Part shown: positions 26,635 to 34,800 of the stretch, piece after piece
Layout of the letters: each line of letters starts with the position of its first letter
Numbering within the stretch: position 1 is the stretch's first letter
Source of the DNA: Roseateles oligotrophus
GTDB taxonomy: Bacteria; Pseudomonadota; Gammaproteobacteria; Burkholderiales; Burkholderiaceae_C
Length of the DNA stretch: 64,000 nucleotides
Assembly: GCF_025717515.1 (NCBI RefSeq)
Contig: NZ_JAJIRN010000004.1
Location: forward strand, 186,001-250,000
Reading direction: 5' to 3'
Notes under the pieces: model-generated
Databases searched by the model: none
Seen by the model: the letters and a program-made list of their open reading frames with translations, nothing else
Told to the model about the DNA's origin: nothing
Program-made: the position numbers and the translations under genes

Positions 26635-28515
26635 TCAGCGCCCCACTTGACCGCCCGCCATCACGGCGGTCAAGCGGAACATTGCATCATGGGCACAGGC
26701 CTCGCCGGGCTCGGCGCCATGCCCGCCGAACGCGGTCAGCAAGGGCGTGATGTCGGGCGCAGCGGCGGCGGTCCGCGCACCGGGCTCAAGCCGGAAGATG
26801 GTCTTGCCTTCCTTGATCGTCTCGGTGACCTTGATATTGGCAATCGTGGTCGGTTTGACCACCGTCGGGTCTTTCGACAGGACGGCAAAGTCGGCCAGCT
26901 TGCCGACCTCCAGGCTGCCCTTGGTCTTTTCTTCGAAGTGATGGAAAGCCGGCCAGATCGTCATCGCCTTCAAGGCGGTGATGACGTCCACGCGATGCTC
27001 TGCACCAACGATGCGACCCGATCCGCGCGCGCGGCGGGTGACGGTCGCGTCCAGCACCCGCATCGAGTCCGGGAAGGCCACCGGTGCATCATGGTGGCTG
27101 GAGAAGATCATGCCGCGCTTGCGCGCCCAGCCGGTGGGCGAGATATTCAAGCCCGCCTGTGGGCCGACGGTGTGGTCGAGATGCCAGTCACCCCAGTAAA
27201 AAGTATGCATCGGGAATAGCGAGGGGATGACGCCGAGCGACTTGAAACTGTCGAACTGGTCTTCGCGCAGGAACTGACCGTGGATCAGCACATTGCGCAA
27301 GGCCTTAGCCTGGGGAAAACGCGCCTGTGCGGCCCGGTGGGCCGAGATCAACAGATCTGAGGCGCGCTCGCCGTTGGAGTGGGTGATGATCTGGATGCCG
27401 TTCTCGGCCGCCCATTGCACGGAGCCCAGCACATCCTCGGCGGAGGCAGCGGCATAACCGGAGTAACCGACGGGATAGTTGCCGACCGGCTTGTAGTAGG
27501 GCTGGTCGCGCCAGGCGGTGAACCCTTGCGGGCTGCCGTCAATCGTGAGCTTGGCCCCCGCGACGCGGAAGCGATTGGTGTAGGTGCCGCTCTGGTTCGC
27601 CTTGATGAAGGCGCGGTCCACCAGCACATCGGTGTAGGTGTTGACGTCATTGTCGAAACCACCCTCGGCCGCGACCTGCTTCATCACGGCGACGACCTGC
27701 GGCGTGGACCTGCCCTCCTCGGCCGTGGTGTAGCCAAAGCGCGCCCACAGCTTGGCACCCTCGCGCGCGAAGGTCTTCATGCCTTCCGGCCCGACGCGGC
27801 CAAGCACCAACGGCGCGCCATTGAAAAACGCGGTTTCCTCCAGCGTGCCATTGGGCTCGGTGCTGCCGGGCTTGCGCTGGATGACGCCGCCGGCCGGGTC
27901 CTTGCTGTTGGCGTCGTAGCCCAGTTCCTTCAACATGGCTGAATTGACGGTGGCCAGATGCCCGGACTGGTGGACGATCAGGATGGGAATGTCTTTAGAG
28001 ACTTCGTCCAGTTCCTCTTTGCTGGGATGGCGAAGTTCTTTGAGCTGTGCGTTGTCGTAGCCAAAACCGATGATGAGTTGGGTCTTCTCGACCGCAGCCG
28101 CATTCTTCTGGACCCAGTCACGCAGCGTCAGCTGCAGTGAGGCGATGTCATTGACCTCACCGTCGGGCGGCGCCAGCAAGTTGGCCGAAAGCGCCTGCAA
28201 GCCACCGATGACGATATGACCATGCGCGTCGAAAAAGCCGGGAATGAGGGTTTGACCCTTGAGATCGACGAGCCGGGTATTCGGGCCCTTCAGCTTCATC
28301 ACATCGCGGTTCTTGCCCACGGCCATGATCTTGCCGTCGGCCACAGCGACCGCCTCGACGCGCATCGCCTTGTCGTTCATGGTGAGGATGGTGCCGCCCG
28401 ACCAGATGCTGTCGGCCGCCGTTGGGGCGATCTGCTGGGCCGCCATCGCTGGCGCGGCGATGGCGACGATGGCCGCCATCAGTGCGGACGTTTTCATCGG
28501 GCTTCCTCGTTTCAT
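26635..28515 (-). CDS. Exported amidohydrolase (amidohydrolase 3, YtcJ-like)
   Basis: Zinc-dependent hydrolase of 626 residues with a signal peptide (ALMAAIVAIAAPAMAAQQ). The composite-domain start ADSIWSGGTILTMND leads to LVDLKGQTLIPGFFDAHGH, holding the first metal-binding histidines. LTIDGSPQGFTAW and the end segment EKTKGSLEVGKLADFAVLSKDP are typical of the YtcJ/amidohydrolase-3 group. The natural substrate is unknown. Both ATG 28515 (GAGGAG upstream) and ATG 28497 (GAGGAA upstream) are good starts. It stands alone between gene-poor stretches. Confidence 0.87.
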   Translation of the reverse strand: MKRGSPMKTSALMAAIVAIAAPAMAAQQIAPTAADSIWSGGTILTMNDKAMRVEAVAVADGKIMAVGKNRDVMKLKGPNTRLVDLKGQTLIPGFFDAHGHIVIGGLQALSANLLAPPDGEVNDIASLQLTLRDWVQKNAAAVEKTQLIIGFGYDNAQLKELRHPSKEELDEVSKDIPILIVHQSGHLATVNSAMLKELGYDANSKDPAGGVIQRKPGSTEPNGTLEETAFFNGAPLVLGRVGPEGMKTFAREGAKLWARFGYTTAEEGRSTPQVVAVMKQVAAEGGFDNDVNTYTDVLVDRAFIKANQSGTYTNRFRVAGAKLTIDGSPQGFTAWRDQPYYKPVGNYPVGYSGYAAASAEDVLGSVQWAAENGIQIITHSNGERASDLLISAHRAAQARFPQAKALRNVLIHGQFLREDQFDSFKSLGVIPSLFPMHTFYWGDWHLDHTVGPQAGLNISPTGWARKRGMIFSSHHDAPVAFPDSMRVLDATVTRRARGSGRIVGAEHRVDVITALKAMTIWPAFHHFEEKTKGSLEVGKLADFAVLSKDPTVVKPTTIANIKVTETIKEGKTIFRLEPGARTAAAAPDITPLLTAFGGHGAEPGEACAHDAMFRLTAVMAGGQVGR

Positions 28516-28660
28516 CACAGGGCTCCTCGCCAAGAGTGGGGGGGGGTTGATCGGTATGGATTCAAGCCAGCACAAGGAGGCCCGGGCAGGCGCCGAGGCC
28601 CATTGCTGCAGCAGGATTTTGCCACTAGAGATGGAGCGTTAGGCGCAGCCCAATCCTTCA

Positions 28661-29059
28661 TCAAGCAACTCGCACCAAGACGGTTCGCATCAGGCATATT
28701 CCGATTCGAACTGGCCCTCCACCCCGAAGTGTCCAAGGTGTTGACGATGACGATGCGGTCGACGCGTGCAGCCAGCATTGAAGCCTCGATCGTGACCATG
28801 TTCGCTGAGAGCAGCGCGGCGCGTTCTTGGGAGCGTCTCGGTCGCCCAGAGACACGATAACAAGCACTCGAGATCCATCCGGCACGTTGCTTATGCGTTC
28901 CGGCCGAGAACGGACGATGGCAGTGAAATTGATGCCGGCTTCTCGACACACCTTGAGTATTCCTTGCCCTAGACCACCGGCAGCGCCGATAACAGCCAGA
29001 TGACGGGGCAGTGGTCGAGTTGAGCTACCGATCAAAGGTCTTGTCATAGGCAGATTCAT
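28661..29059 (-). pseudogene. Broken NAD(P)-binding oxidoreductase/epimerase
   Basis: Bases 29002 down to about 28834 encode a perfect Rossmann start, HLAVIGAAGGLGQGILKVCR, followed by FTAIVRSRPERISNVPDGSR. The matching continuation, ALLSANMVTIEASMLAARVD and RIVIVNTLDTSGW, is in another frame at about 28817-28724. The residues that normally link the two are missing, and the C-terminal half is absent. So the gene has at least a deletion with frameshift and a truncation. Neither surviving frame can make a complete fold. Confidence 0.78.
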
Positions 29060-29113
29060 GAAGGGATCGGGGCGATCAATTTCTGATCTGTTCGGCTTGA
29101 ACTTGCTTGCGGC

Positions 29114-29596
29114 TCAAAGAACCCGCAGTACCTCAAACTGCTGTCGGATTGCTGCGACCTGTATCGACACCTCATCACCCTCGCATTTGCCCAGCATGGC
29201 CCTGCCCAACGGGGCTTCGGTGCTGATGACCTGAACGAGCTGAGCGCCGTTGAGCAACTTCATGCTGCCTCCATCCGGGCCGAGAAAGAGCTGTTGCTGC
29301 TTGTCGTCGGCATCGACCAGGCAGACCAGCGCCCCGAGCCGTATACCTTTGCTGGCGTCGTAGGGGCAAGGGTGAAATTGGCGCCATTTGACTATGGCCT
29401 GGCGGATGGCTTCGGCGCGCCGAGCTTGGCCGGTGGCCAGGTAGGCGGCTTCGAGCCCCAATGTGTCGTACTTGTTTTCGGCGATGTTTTCTTCGTGAGT
29501 CGCCGTTTCATGGGCGGCCCGCGCTGCCTGTTCGGCTTGCAGCAGGTCTTCGGCAAGCCGTTCCAGCACCCACTGCTGCAGCAAGAATTTATCCAT
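29114..29596 (-). CDS. GreA/GreB-family transcription elongation factor-like protein
   Basis: Protein of 160 residues. The N-terminal half is a long helical region with heptad-like spacing, as in the Gre coiled coil (MDKFLLQQWVLERLAEDLLQ). The C-terminal half is an FKBP-like GreA/GreB domain: IRLGALVCLVDADDKQQQLF, then EAPLGRAMLGKCEGDEVSIQ and the end pattern FEVLRV. It is shorter and more diverged than housekeeping GreA/GreB, so it may be a paralog with a different RNA-polymerase role. The ATG at 29596 was chosen because the coiled coil starts there. Confidence 0.8.
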   Translation of the reverse strand: MDKFLLQQWVLERLAEDLLQAEQAARAAHETATHEENIAENKYDTLGLEAAYLATGQARRAEAIRQAIVKWRQFHPCPYDASKGIRLGALVCLVDADDKQQQLFLGPDGGSMKLLNGAQLVQVISTEAPLGRAMLGKCEGDEVSIQVAAIRQQFEVLRVL

Positions 29597-29951
29597 GATG
29601 AAAGGTAGGCGTCTCAAACAAGCGGGGGGCAGGTCTTGATTATGAAGGGCCCCGCCAGCTTTCGACGCCTCTGGCGGCTGCAGGTTAACTCCAGCAATGG
29701 GCACGCAGTTGCCACGGAGTCATTGCCTCCGAAATGCCCTGGCCTGCGCCAGGCCGACAGTTCGGACAAGCGCCGCGTAGCTGACATTCGATTCGCCAAC
29801 CGTTTTGTTCGTTGGCGGCCTACTGGCGATGTTGCAGCCTCACGGTCCAGGCCAGTTCCTTTCATTCGAGTGCGCAAAGTGGCGGCGACAGGGTGCCCGA
29901 AGCGGTCAATTGCCTTCATTTGGTACGCTCACAAACCGGCCATGAATCGTC

Positions 29952-29991
<40 letters not shown>

Positions 29992-30242
29992 GTTGGCGGT
30001 GAACACCGTGAACCCCAACATCGCCGTAGCCATGAGAACGGTTGGTGGCACGCGGCGGTGTTGGAGGCCTCGGGCTGACTCCAATGACCTACCGGGCCGA
30101 TCACCCAAACGGGCTCATTCAAATGTCGGCGCGGTGGCTAAACCTTGGTTCGGCGCCAACACAGGATGCTCGCCGCTGCTGCGGCACTGAGCGAGCGGGA
30201 CCGCAAGGGTTAGGGCACTTTAACAACCTTGAAAAATAGCTC

Positions 30243-30273
30243 TTGACTTCAAGTTAACTTGAACTTACATCAT
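30243..30273 (+). promoter_or_regulatory. SoxR-box-like MerR-type promoter
   Basis: A 16-bp perfect palindrome (30248-30263) contains TCAAGTTAACTTGA, the same core as the SoxR box of E. coli soxS. It lies between TTGACT (-35, 30243-30248) and CATCAT (-10, 30268-30273), separated by 19 bp. This long spacer is the hallmark of MerR-family activated promoters. No SoxR gene is in the window. Downstream come an unidentified 71-codon frame and the GNAT gene at 30507. Confidence 0.72.
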
Positions 30274-30506
30274 GGCCGCATGCCAAAGAAAACTTTCATG
30301 CCCATGCGAGAACCACCCGGAACCCAGGCGCCTCAAGACCGGGCGGCCAAAGCGGTGATTGATGCCCACCAGGCTTTGCATCCTTCGATGCGCTGCGCAC
30401 CACAGGTGCGTGCACCCTCCTTACATCCCCCGCAGGCTTCAGCTGGCGCCTCCTACTTTGCGCAACTATCACCAGCCATGCGGGCTAACTCCTGACTCGA
30501 ACTGCC

Positions 30507-30953
30507 ATGAATCTGCCGATTGATTACCTTGCTGTACATGAAACGCCCTCAGTTCAGACCTACCAGGCGCTGCGCCTAGGGTCTGGACTCAGCGGCAAGA
30601 CCGACGAAGCCGCCGAACGCGGTCTTCCCAACACGCTTTTTGCTGTGCAGATTTTCCATGGGGCACAGCCGGTCGGCATGGGCAGGGTAATCGGCGACGG
30701 GGGCTGCTTCTTTCAGGTCGTAGATATCGCAGTATTGAAGCAACATCAGGGGCGCGGCCTGGGCAAACTCATCATGACCGAGATCCGGAAATACATCGAA
30801 ACCCAGGTCCCCTTGAGCGGCTATGTCAGCCTGATTGCGGATGGCCGGGCGCAAGAACTGTATGCCCAATTTGGCTTCGTCAACACGGCGCCGCGCTCTG
30901 TAGGCATGGCCTACAGGCGACCCAAGCTCGATGAGGCGAATGCCGGTGCGTAA
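30507..30953 (+). CDS. GNAT-family N-acetyltransferase
   Basis: Protein of 148 residues. The acetyl-CoA site is VVDIAVLKQHQGRGLGKLIM, with the Q/R-x-x-G-x-G/A pattern as QGRGLG. The end YAQFGFVNTAPRSVGMAYR is also typical of small GNAT enzymes. The acceptor is unknown. It lies about 235 bases downstream of the SoxR-type promoter and could be controlled by it. A VOC-family gene follows. Confidence 0.88.
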   Translation: MNLPIDYLAVHETPSVQTYQALRLGSGLSGKTDEAAERGLPNTLFAVQIFHGAQPVGMGRVIGDGGCFFQVVDIAVLKQHQGRGLGKLIMTEIRKYIETQVPLSGYVSLIADGRAQELYAQFGFVNTAPRSVGMAYRRPKLDEANAGA

Positions 30954-31068
30954 ATCGCCGCCGGCGCTGCCGCTGACGCAGGCCAGCAGCCCTTCTCCCC
31001 CAGGCACTCAGCCTGCACGTAACCCGCTTTCCATAAACATCAACGCCATGCGCGCGAAAGTCCAAACC

Positions 31069-31497
31069 ATGTCCGAGGAATACCTGGAACATGTCAACGT
31101 CACGGTCAAAAATTTAGATGCCACGGCCGAATTCCTGCTTGCCGCCATGCCCAATTGGCGCATTCGCGCGCGCTCAAAGATGAACTGGTTCGGGAACGAA
31201 GTTGACTGGCTACATATTGGCACGCCGAGCAGCTACATCGCCCTGCAAAGTGGCGGGGAAGGCGATGGCCTCAATTGGAAGGAATCACAGGTCGGCGTCA
31301 AACACATCGGTTTGGTCGTGCCCTCACTCAGCGCAGTCATCGAGCGCCTAGCGGCCGCGGGCTACCAGGTGGACCACCTGGGCGCTTCACACCCGCACCG
31401 CAAGAGTGCTTACTTCATTGAAGCCGACAGCCTGCAGTTTGAATTCATCGAATACCTATCCACCGTGACAGAGGAGCGCAATGACTACTCGCGATGA
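31069..31497 (+). CDS. VOC-family (glyoxalase/bleomycin-resistance-like) protein
   Basis: Metal-dependent-type paired beta-alpha-beta-beta-beta protein of 142 residues. The first module starts EYLEHVNVTVKNLDATAEFL, and the second has VGVKHIGLVVPSLSAVIERL and YFIEADSLQFEFIEY. The His in LEHVNV and the Glu in FEFIEY are at the usual metal-ligand positions. The substrate is unknown. Starts at ATG 31069 or 31048 are both possible; neither has a strong ribosome-binding site. The shorter form matches the family start. Confidence 0.82.
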   Translation: MSEEYLEHVNVTVKNLDATAEFLLAAMPNWRIRARSKMNWFGNEVDWLHIGTPSSYIALQSGGEGDGLNWKESQVGVKHIGLVVPSLSAVIERLAAAGYQVDHLGASHPHRKSAYFIEADSLQFEFIEYLSTVTEERNDYSR

Positions 31498-31898
31498 AAC
31501 ACCTCGCTTGGAGCTAGGAGTCTGCGCGGCAGAAGGCGGCGATAGCGAGAATCGACCCCAGCCAGGACAGTTGGTGCCGGATTTGCAGCCCCATAGCCCG
31601 GCTATGGGGCAAAAAGACGGTGCCGAATGGACGGCTGCGGTCGGTTCGCAGCCGCCGATCCTTCTGCCGCGCAGACTCCTAGCGTCAAAGTGCAATGACT
31701 GGGTATGCCCAGATGGGCGACAGCAACGGGCACCCTGCCGCCGTTTGGCGCTCACCCATTTTTTGCTGACCGGTGCCGCGACGACTGGCCAGCGCGAATC
31801 GGATTGATCGGCCAATTAGACCCATCAAGCGCTTCTCGAAGGCAGCACAGTGCGGATGAGCGGCAGTCTGCCGAGGCTAGCCTGGCATAACGCGAACT
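31498..31898. other. 401-base region with a large inverted-repeat element and no convincing gene
   Basis: Overlapping frames of about 108-119 codons run on both strands through the element at 31513-31683; they are products of its symmetry. A smaller hairpin (CTGGG/CCCAG, around 31699-31712) follows. Nothing between 31684 and the end of the uvrA-like gene looks coding. Confidence 0.5.
31513..31683. repeat. 171-bp element with 24-bp perfect terminal inverted repeats
   Basis: The left arm at 31513-31536 starts GCTAGGAGTCTGCG. The right arm at 31660-31683 is its exact reverse complement. Pairing continues inward for about five bases after a two-base bulge. A second hairpin, GCCCCATAGCC with GGCTATGGGGC (31588-31610), sits in the centre. 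No target-site duplication is evident. It resembles a MITE-like or non-autonomous repeat, or a very large RNA hairpin downstream of the VOC gene. Confidence 0.8.
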
Positions 31899-34800
31899 TC
31901 ATGCGCCTCGGGCCAGCACCGGCCGCAAGGCCACCCCCGTGTGCGAGCCCGCTGCCACCACCGCTTCGGGCGTCCCCTCCACCACCACCCCGCCACCGGC
32001 CGTGCCGCCGTCAGGGCCCAGGTCGATGACCCAGTCGGCTTCGGCGATCACGTCGAGGTCATGCTCGATCACGACGACCGAATGCCCGCCCGCCACCAGC
32101 CGGTGCAGCACGCGGATCAGGCGCTCGACATCGGCCATATGCAGGCCCACCGTCGGCTCGTCCAAGACGTAGAGCGTGTGCGGTGCCTTCTGGCCGCGCC
32201 GCCCGACCTCGTCACGCACCTTGACCAACTCGCTGACCAGCTTCATCCGCTGCGCCTCGCCGCCGGACAGCGTCGGCGACGGTTGACCCAGGGTCAGATA
32301 ACCCAGACCCACGTCTTGCATCAACTTGAGCGGATGGCCAATCGCCGGCATCGCGGCGAAGAAGGGCGCGGCCTCATCGACCTCCATCGCCAACACATCG
32401 CCAATGCTCTTGCCCCGCCAGCTAACGCCCAAGGTCTCCGGGTTGAAGCGCTGGCCGTGGCATTGGTCGCAAAGCACTTTGACATCGGGCAAAAAGCTCA
32501 TCTCGATGGTGCGCATGCCCTGACCCTCGCAGCCGGGGCAGCGACCTTCGCCGGTATTGAAGCTGAAGCGATTCGCTGCGTAGCCGCGCGCGCGGCTCTC
32601 CAAGGTGTCGGCAAAGAGCTTGCGGATCGCGTCCCAGAAGCCGATGTAAGTCGCAGGGCAGCTGCGCGGCGTCTTGCCGATCGGCGTCTGATCAACTTCC
32701 AAGACCCGGTCGACCAACTCATGACCCTCAATGCCGGCGCAACCGATCCAATGTGCCGGTGCCTTGCGCAACGGCACGGCCTGCGCCATGTTCGCCAGCA
32801 ACACATCGCGGGCCAGGGTCGACTTGCCCGAGCCCGACACGCCGGTCACCGCGACCAGGCGGTGCAGCGGCACATCCAGCGTCACATGCTGCAGATTGTG
32901 CAGCGTCGCATCCAGCACGCGCAAGCGCGGCGCATCGGCCAGCATCTCGCGGCGCGGCTGCAAAGGGTGGATCAGCGGCTTGGACAGAAAGCGCCCGGTG
33001 ACGGAGTCCGGCTGCAACGCCAGATCGGCCGCCGACCCTTGAGCCACCACATGACCGCCGCGCTTGCCGGCGCCGGGGCCGATGTCGATGATGTGGTCGG
33101 CGCGGCGTATCGTGTCCTCGTCATGTTCGACCACGACCAGCGTGTTGCCCAGATCGCTCAAGCGCCCGAGCGCCTTCAACAGAATCTGGTTATCTCGCGG
33201 GTGCAGGCCAATCGTCGGCTCATCCAAGACATAGCAAACGCCTTGCAGGTTGGAGCCTAACTGCGCGGCCAGGCGGATGCGCTGCGCCTCGCCGCCCGAC
33301 AGCGTCGGTGCGGCGCGGTCCAGCGTCAGATAGCCGAGGCCAACTTCTTCAAGAAACTCCAGCCGACCCTTGATCTCGCTGACCACATCCCGTGCGATCT
33401 CGGCGTCACGCCCCAACAGCGTCAAACCATCGACCCAGATGCGCGCGTCCTTGACGCTCCAGGACGCCACCGTGCTGATGGCCTGCTCCTCAAAGGTCAC
33501 CGCCCGCGCCGAGGGGTTGAGCCGCGCACCGTGGCATTCGCCGCAGGGCTGGTCGGCCAGGCCTTCGATCTCGACCTCTTGGCCGGCAAAGCTCTGCTCG
33601 CGGCCGCCCTTGTCGTCCTGAATGGAATCATCCAGCGCCTTGCGCTGCTCACGCGTCAAGGCCAGACCCGTGCCCACGCAGCCCGTGCACCAGCCATGCT
33701 TGCTGTTGTAGCTGAACATGCGCGGATCCAGCTCCGCATAGCTGGTGCCGCAGGTCGGGCAGGCGCGCTTGGTGCTGAAGACCTTGACCGTGCCAATACC
33801 CAGCGTCGAATGCGCCTCGGCGATTGCCTTGTGCAGGCCGTCCAGCGGCGTCAGCAGATGCAGCACGCCCTTGCCCAGGTCCAGCGCCTTGGCCAAGATC
33901 TCGCGCAGCTCGGCTTCCTTGTCGGCCGAGATGACAAGATCACCAACCGGCAACTCCAGCGTGTGTTCCTTGAAGCGATCCAGGCGCGGCCAGGGCGCGG
34001 TGGCGATGAACTCGCCGTCCACGCGCAGATGCGTGTAGCCGCGCGTCTTCGCCCATTTGGCCAGGTCGGTGTAGAGACCCTTGCGATTCATCACCAGCGG
34101 CGCCAAGAGGCCGACATGCTGACCCTTGTGATCGCGCAGCAGTTGCGCCGCAATCGACTCGACGCTTTGCGGCCGCACCGGCGTGCCGTCATGCATGCAA
34201 TGCTGGACGCCTAACTTCACATACAGCAGGCGCAGAAAATGCCAGACCTCGGTGGTGGTGGCCACCGTGCTCTTGCGCCCGCCGCGGCTAAGGCGCTGCT
34301 CGATGGCGACCGTCGGCGGAATGCCCCAGACCGCATCGACCTCGGGCCGGCCGGCCGGCTGCACGATGGAGCGCGCATAGGCATTCAACGACTCCAGATA
34401 GCGGCGCTGCCCCTCGTTGAACAGAATGTCGAAGGCCAGCGTTGACTTGCCCGAGCCCGACACGCCGGTGATCACATTGAATTTGCCGCGCGGTATCGAC
34501 ACATTGACCGACTGCAGATTGTGCTCACGCGCATTGACGATCTGGATCGCCTCCTCACCCTTGGCGCGGGCGCGGCGGGCTCGAATCAAGCTCTGCAGCG
34601 GCATGCCCTCTTCGACCTTGTGCTCGATGGCGACCGCCGGCCTGTCCATATGGGCCGAGTACTCGCGCAGCGCCAGCGCGGTATGCGATGTAAGGTGCTC
34701 CTTGACCTGCTCGGGCGTGCCGACGCAGACCAGCTCACCGCCGCCCTCGCCGCCCTCGGGGCCGAGGTCGATCAGCCAATCGGCCGCGCGGATCACGTCG

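Noticed and set aside
28600-28660. A GTTAGGC sequence that might be an integron attC core
   Set aside because: No matching RYYYAAC partner or attC-like stem was found upstream, and no integrase is present.
31456-31815. Opposing frames of about 108-119 codons after the VOC gene
   Set aside because: They run through the inverted-repeat element on both strands, so they reflect its symmetry rather than coding.
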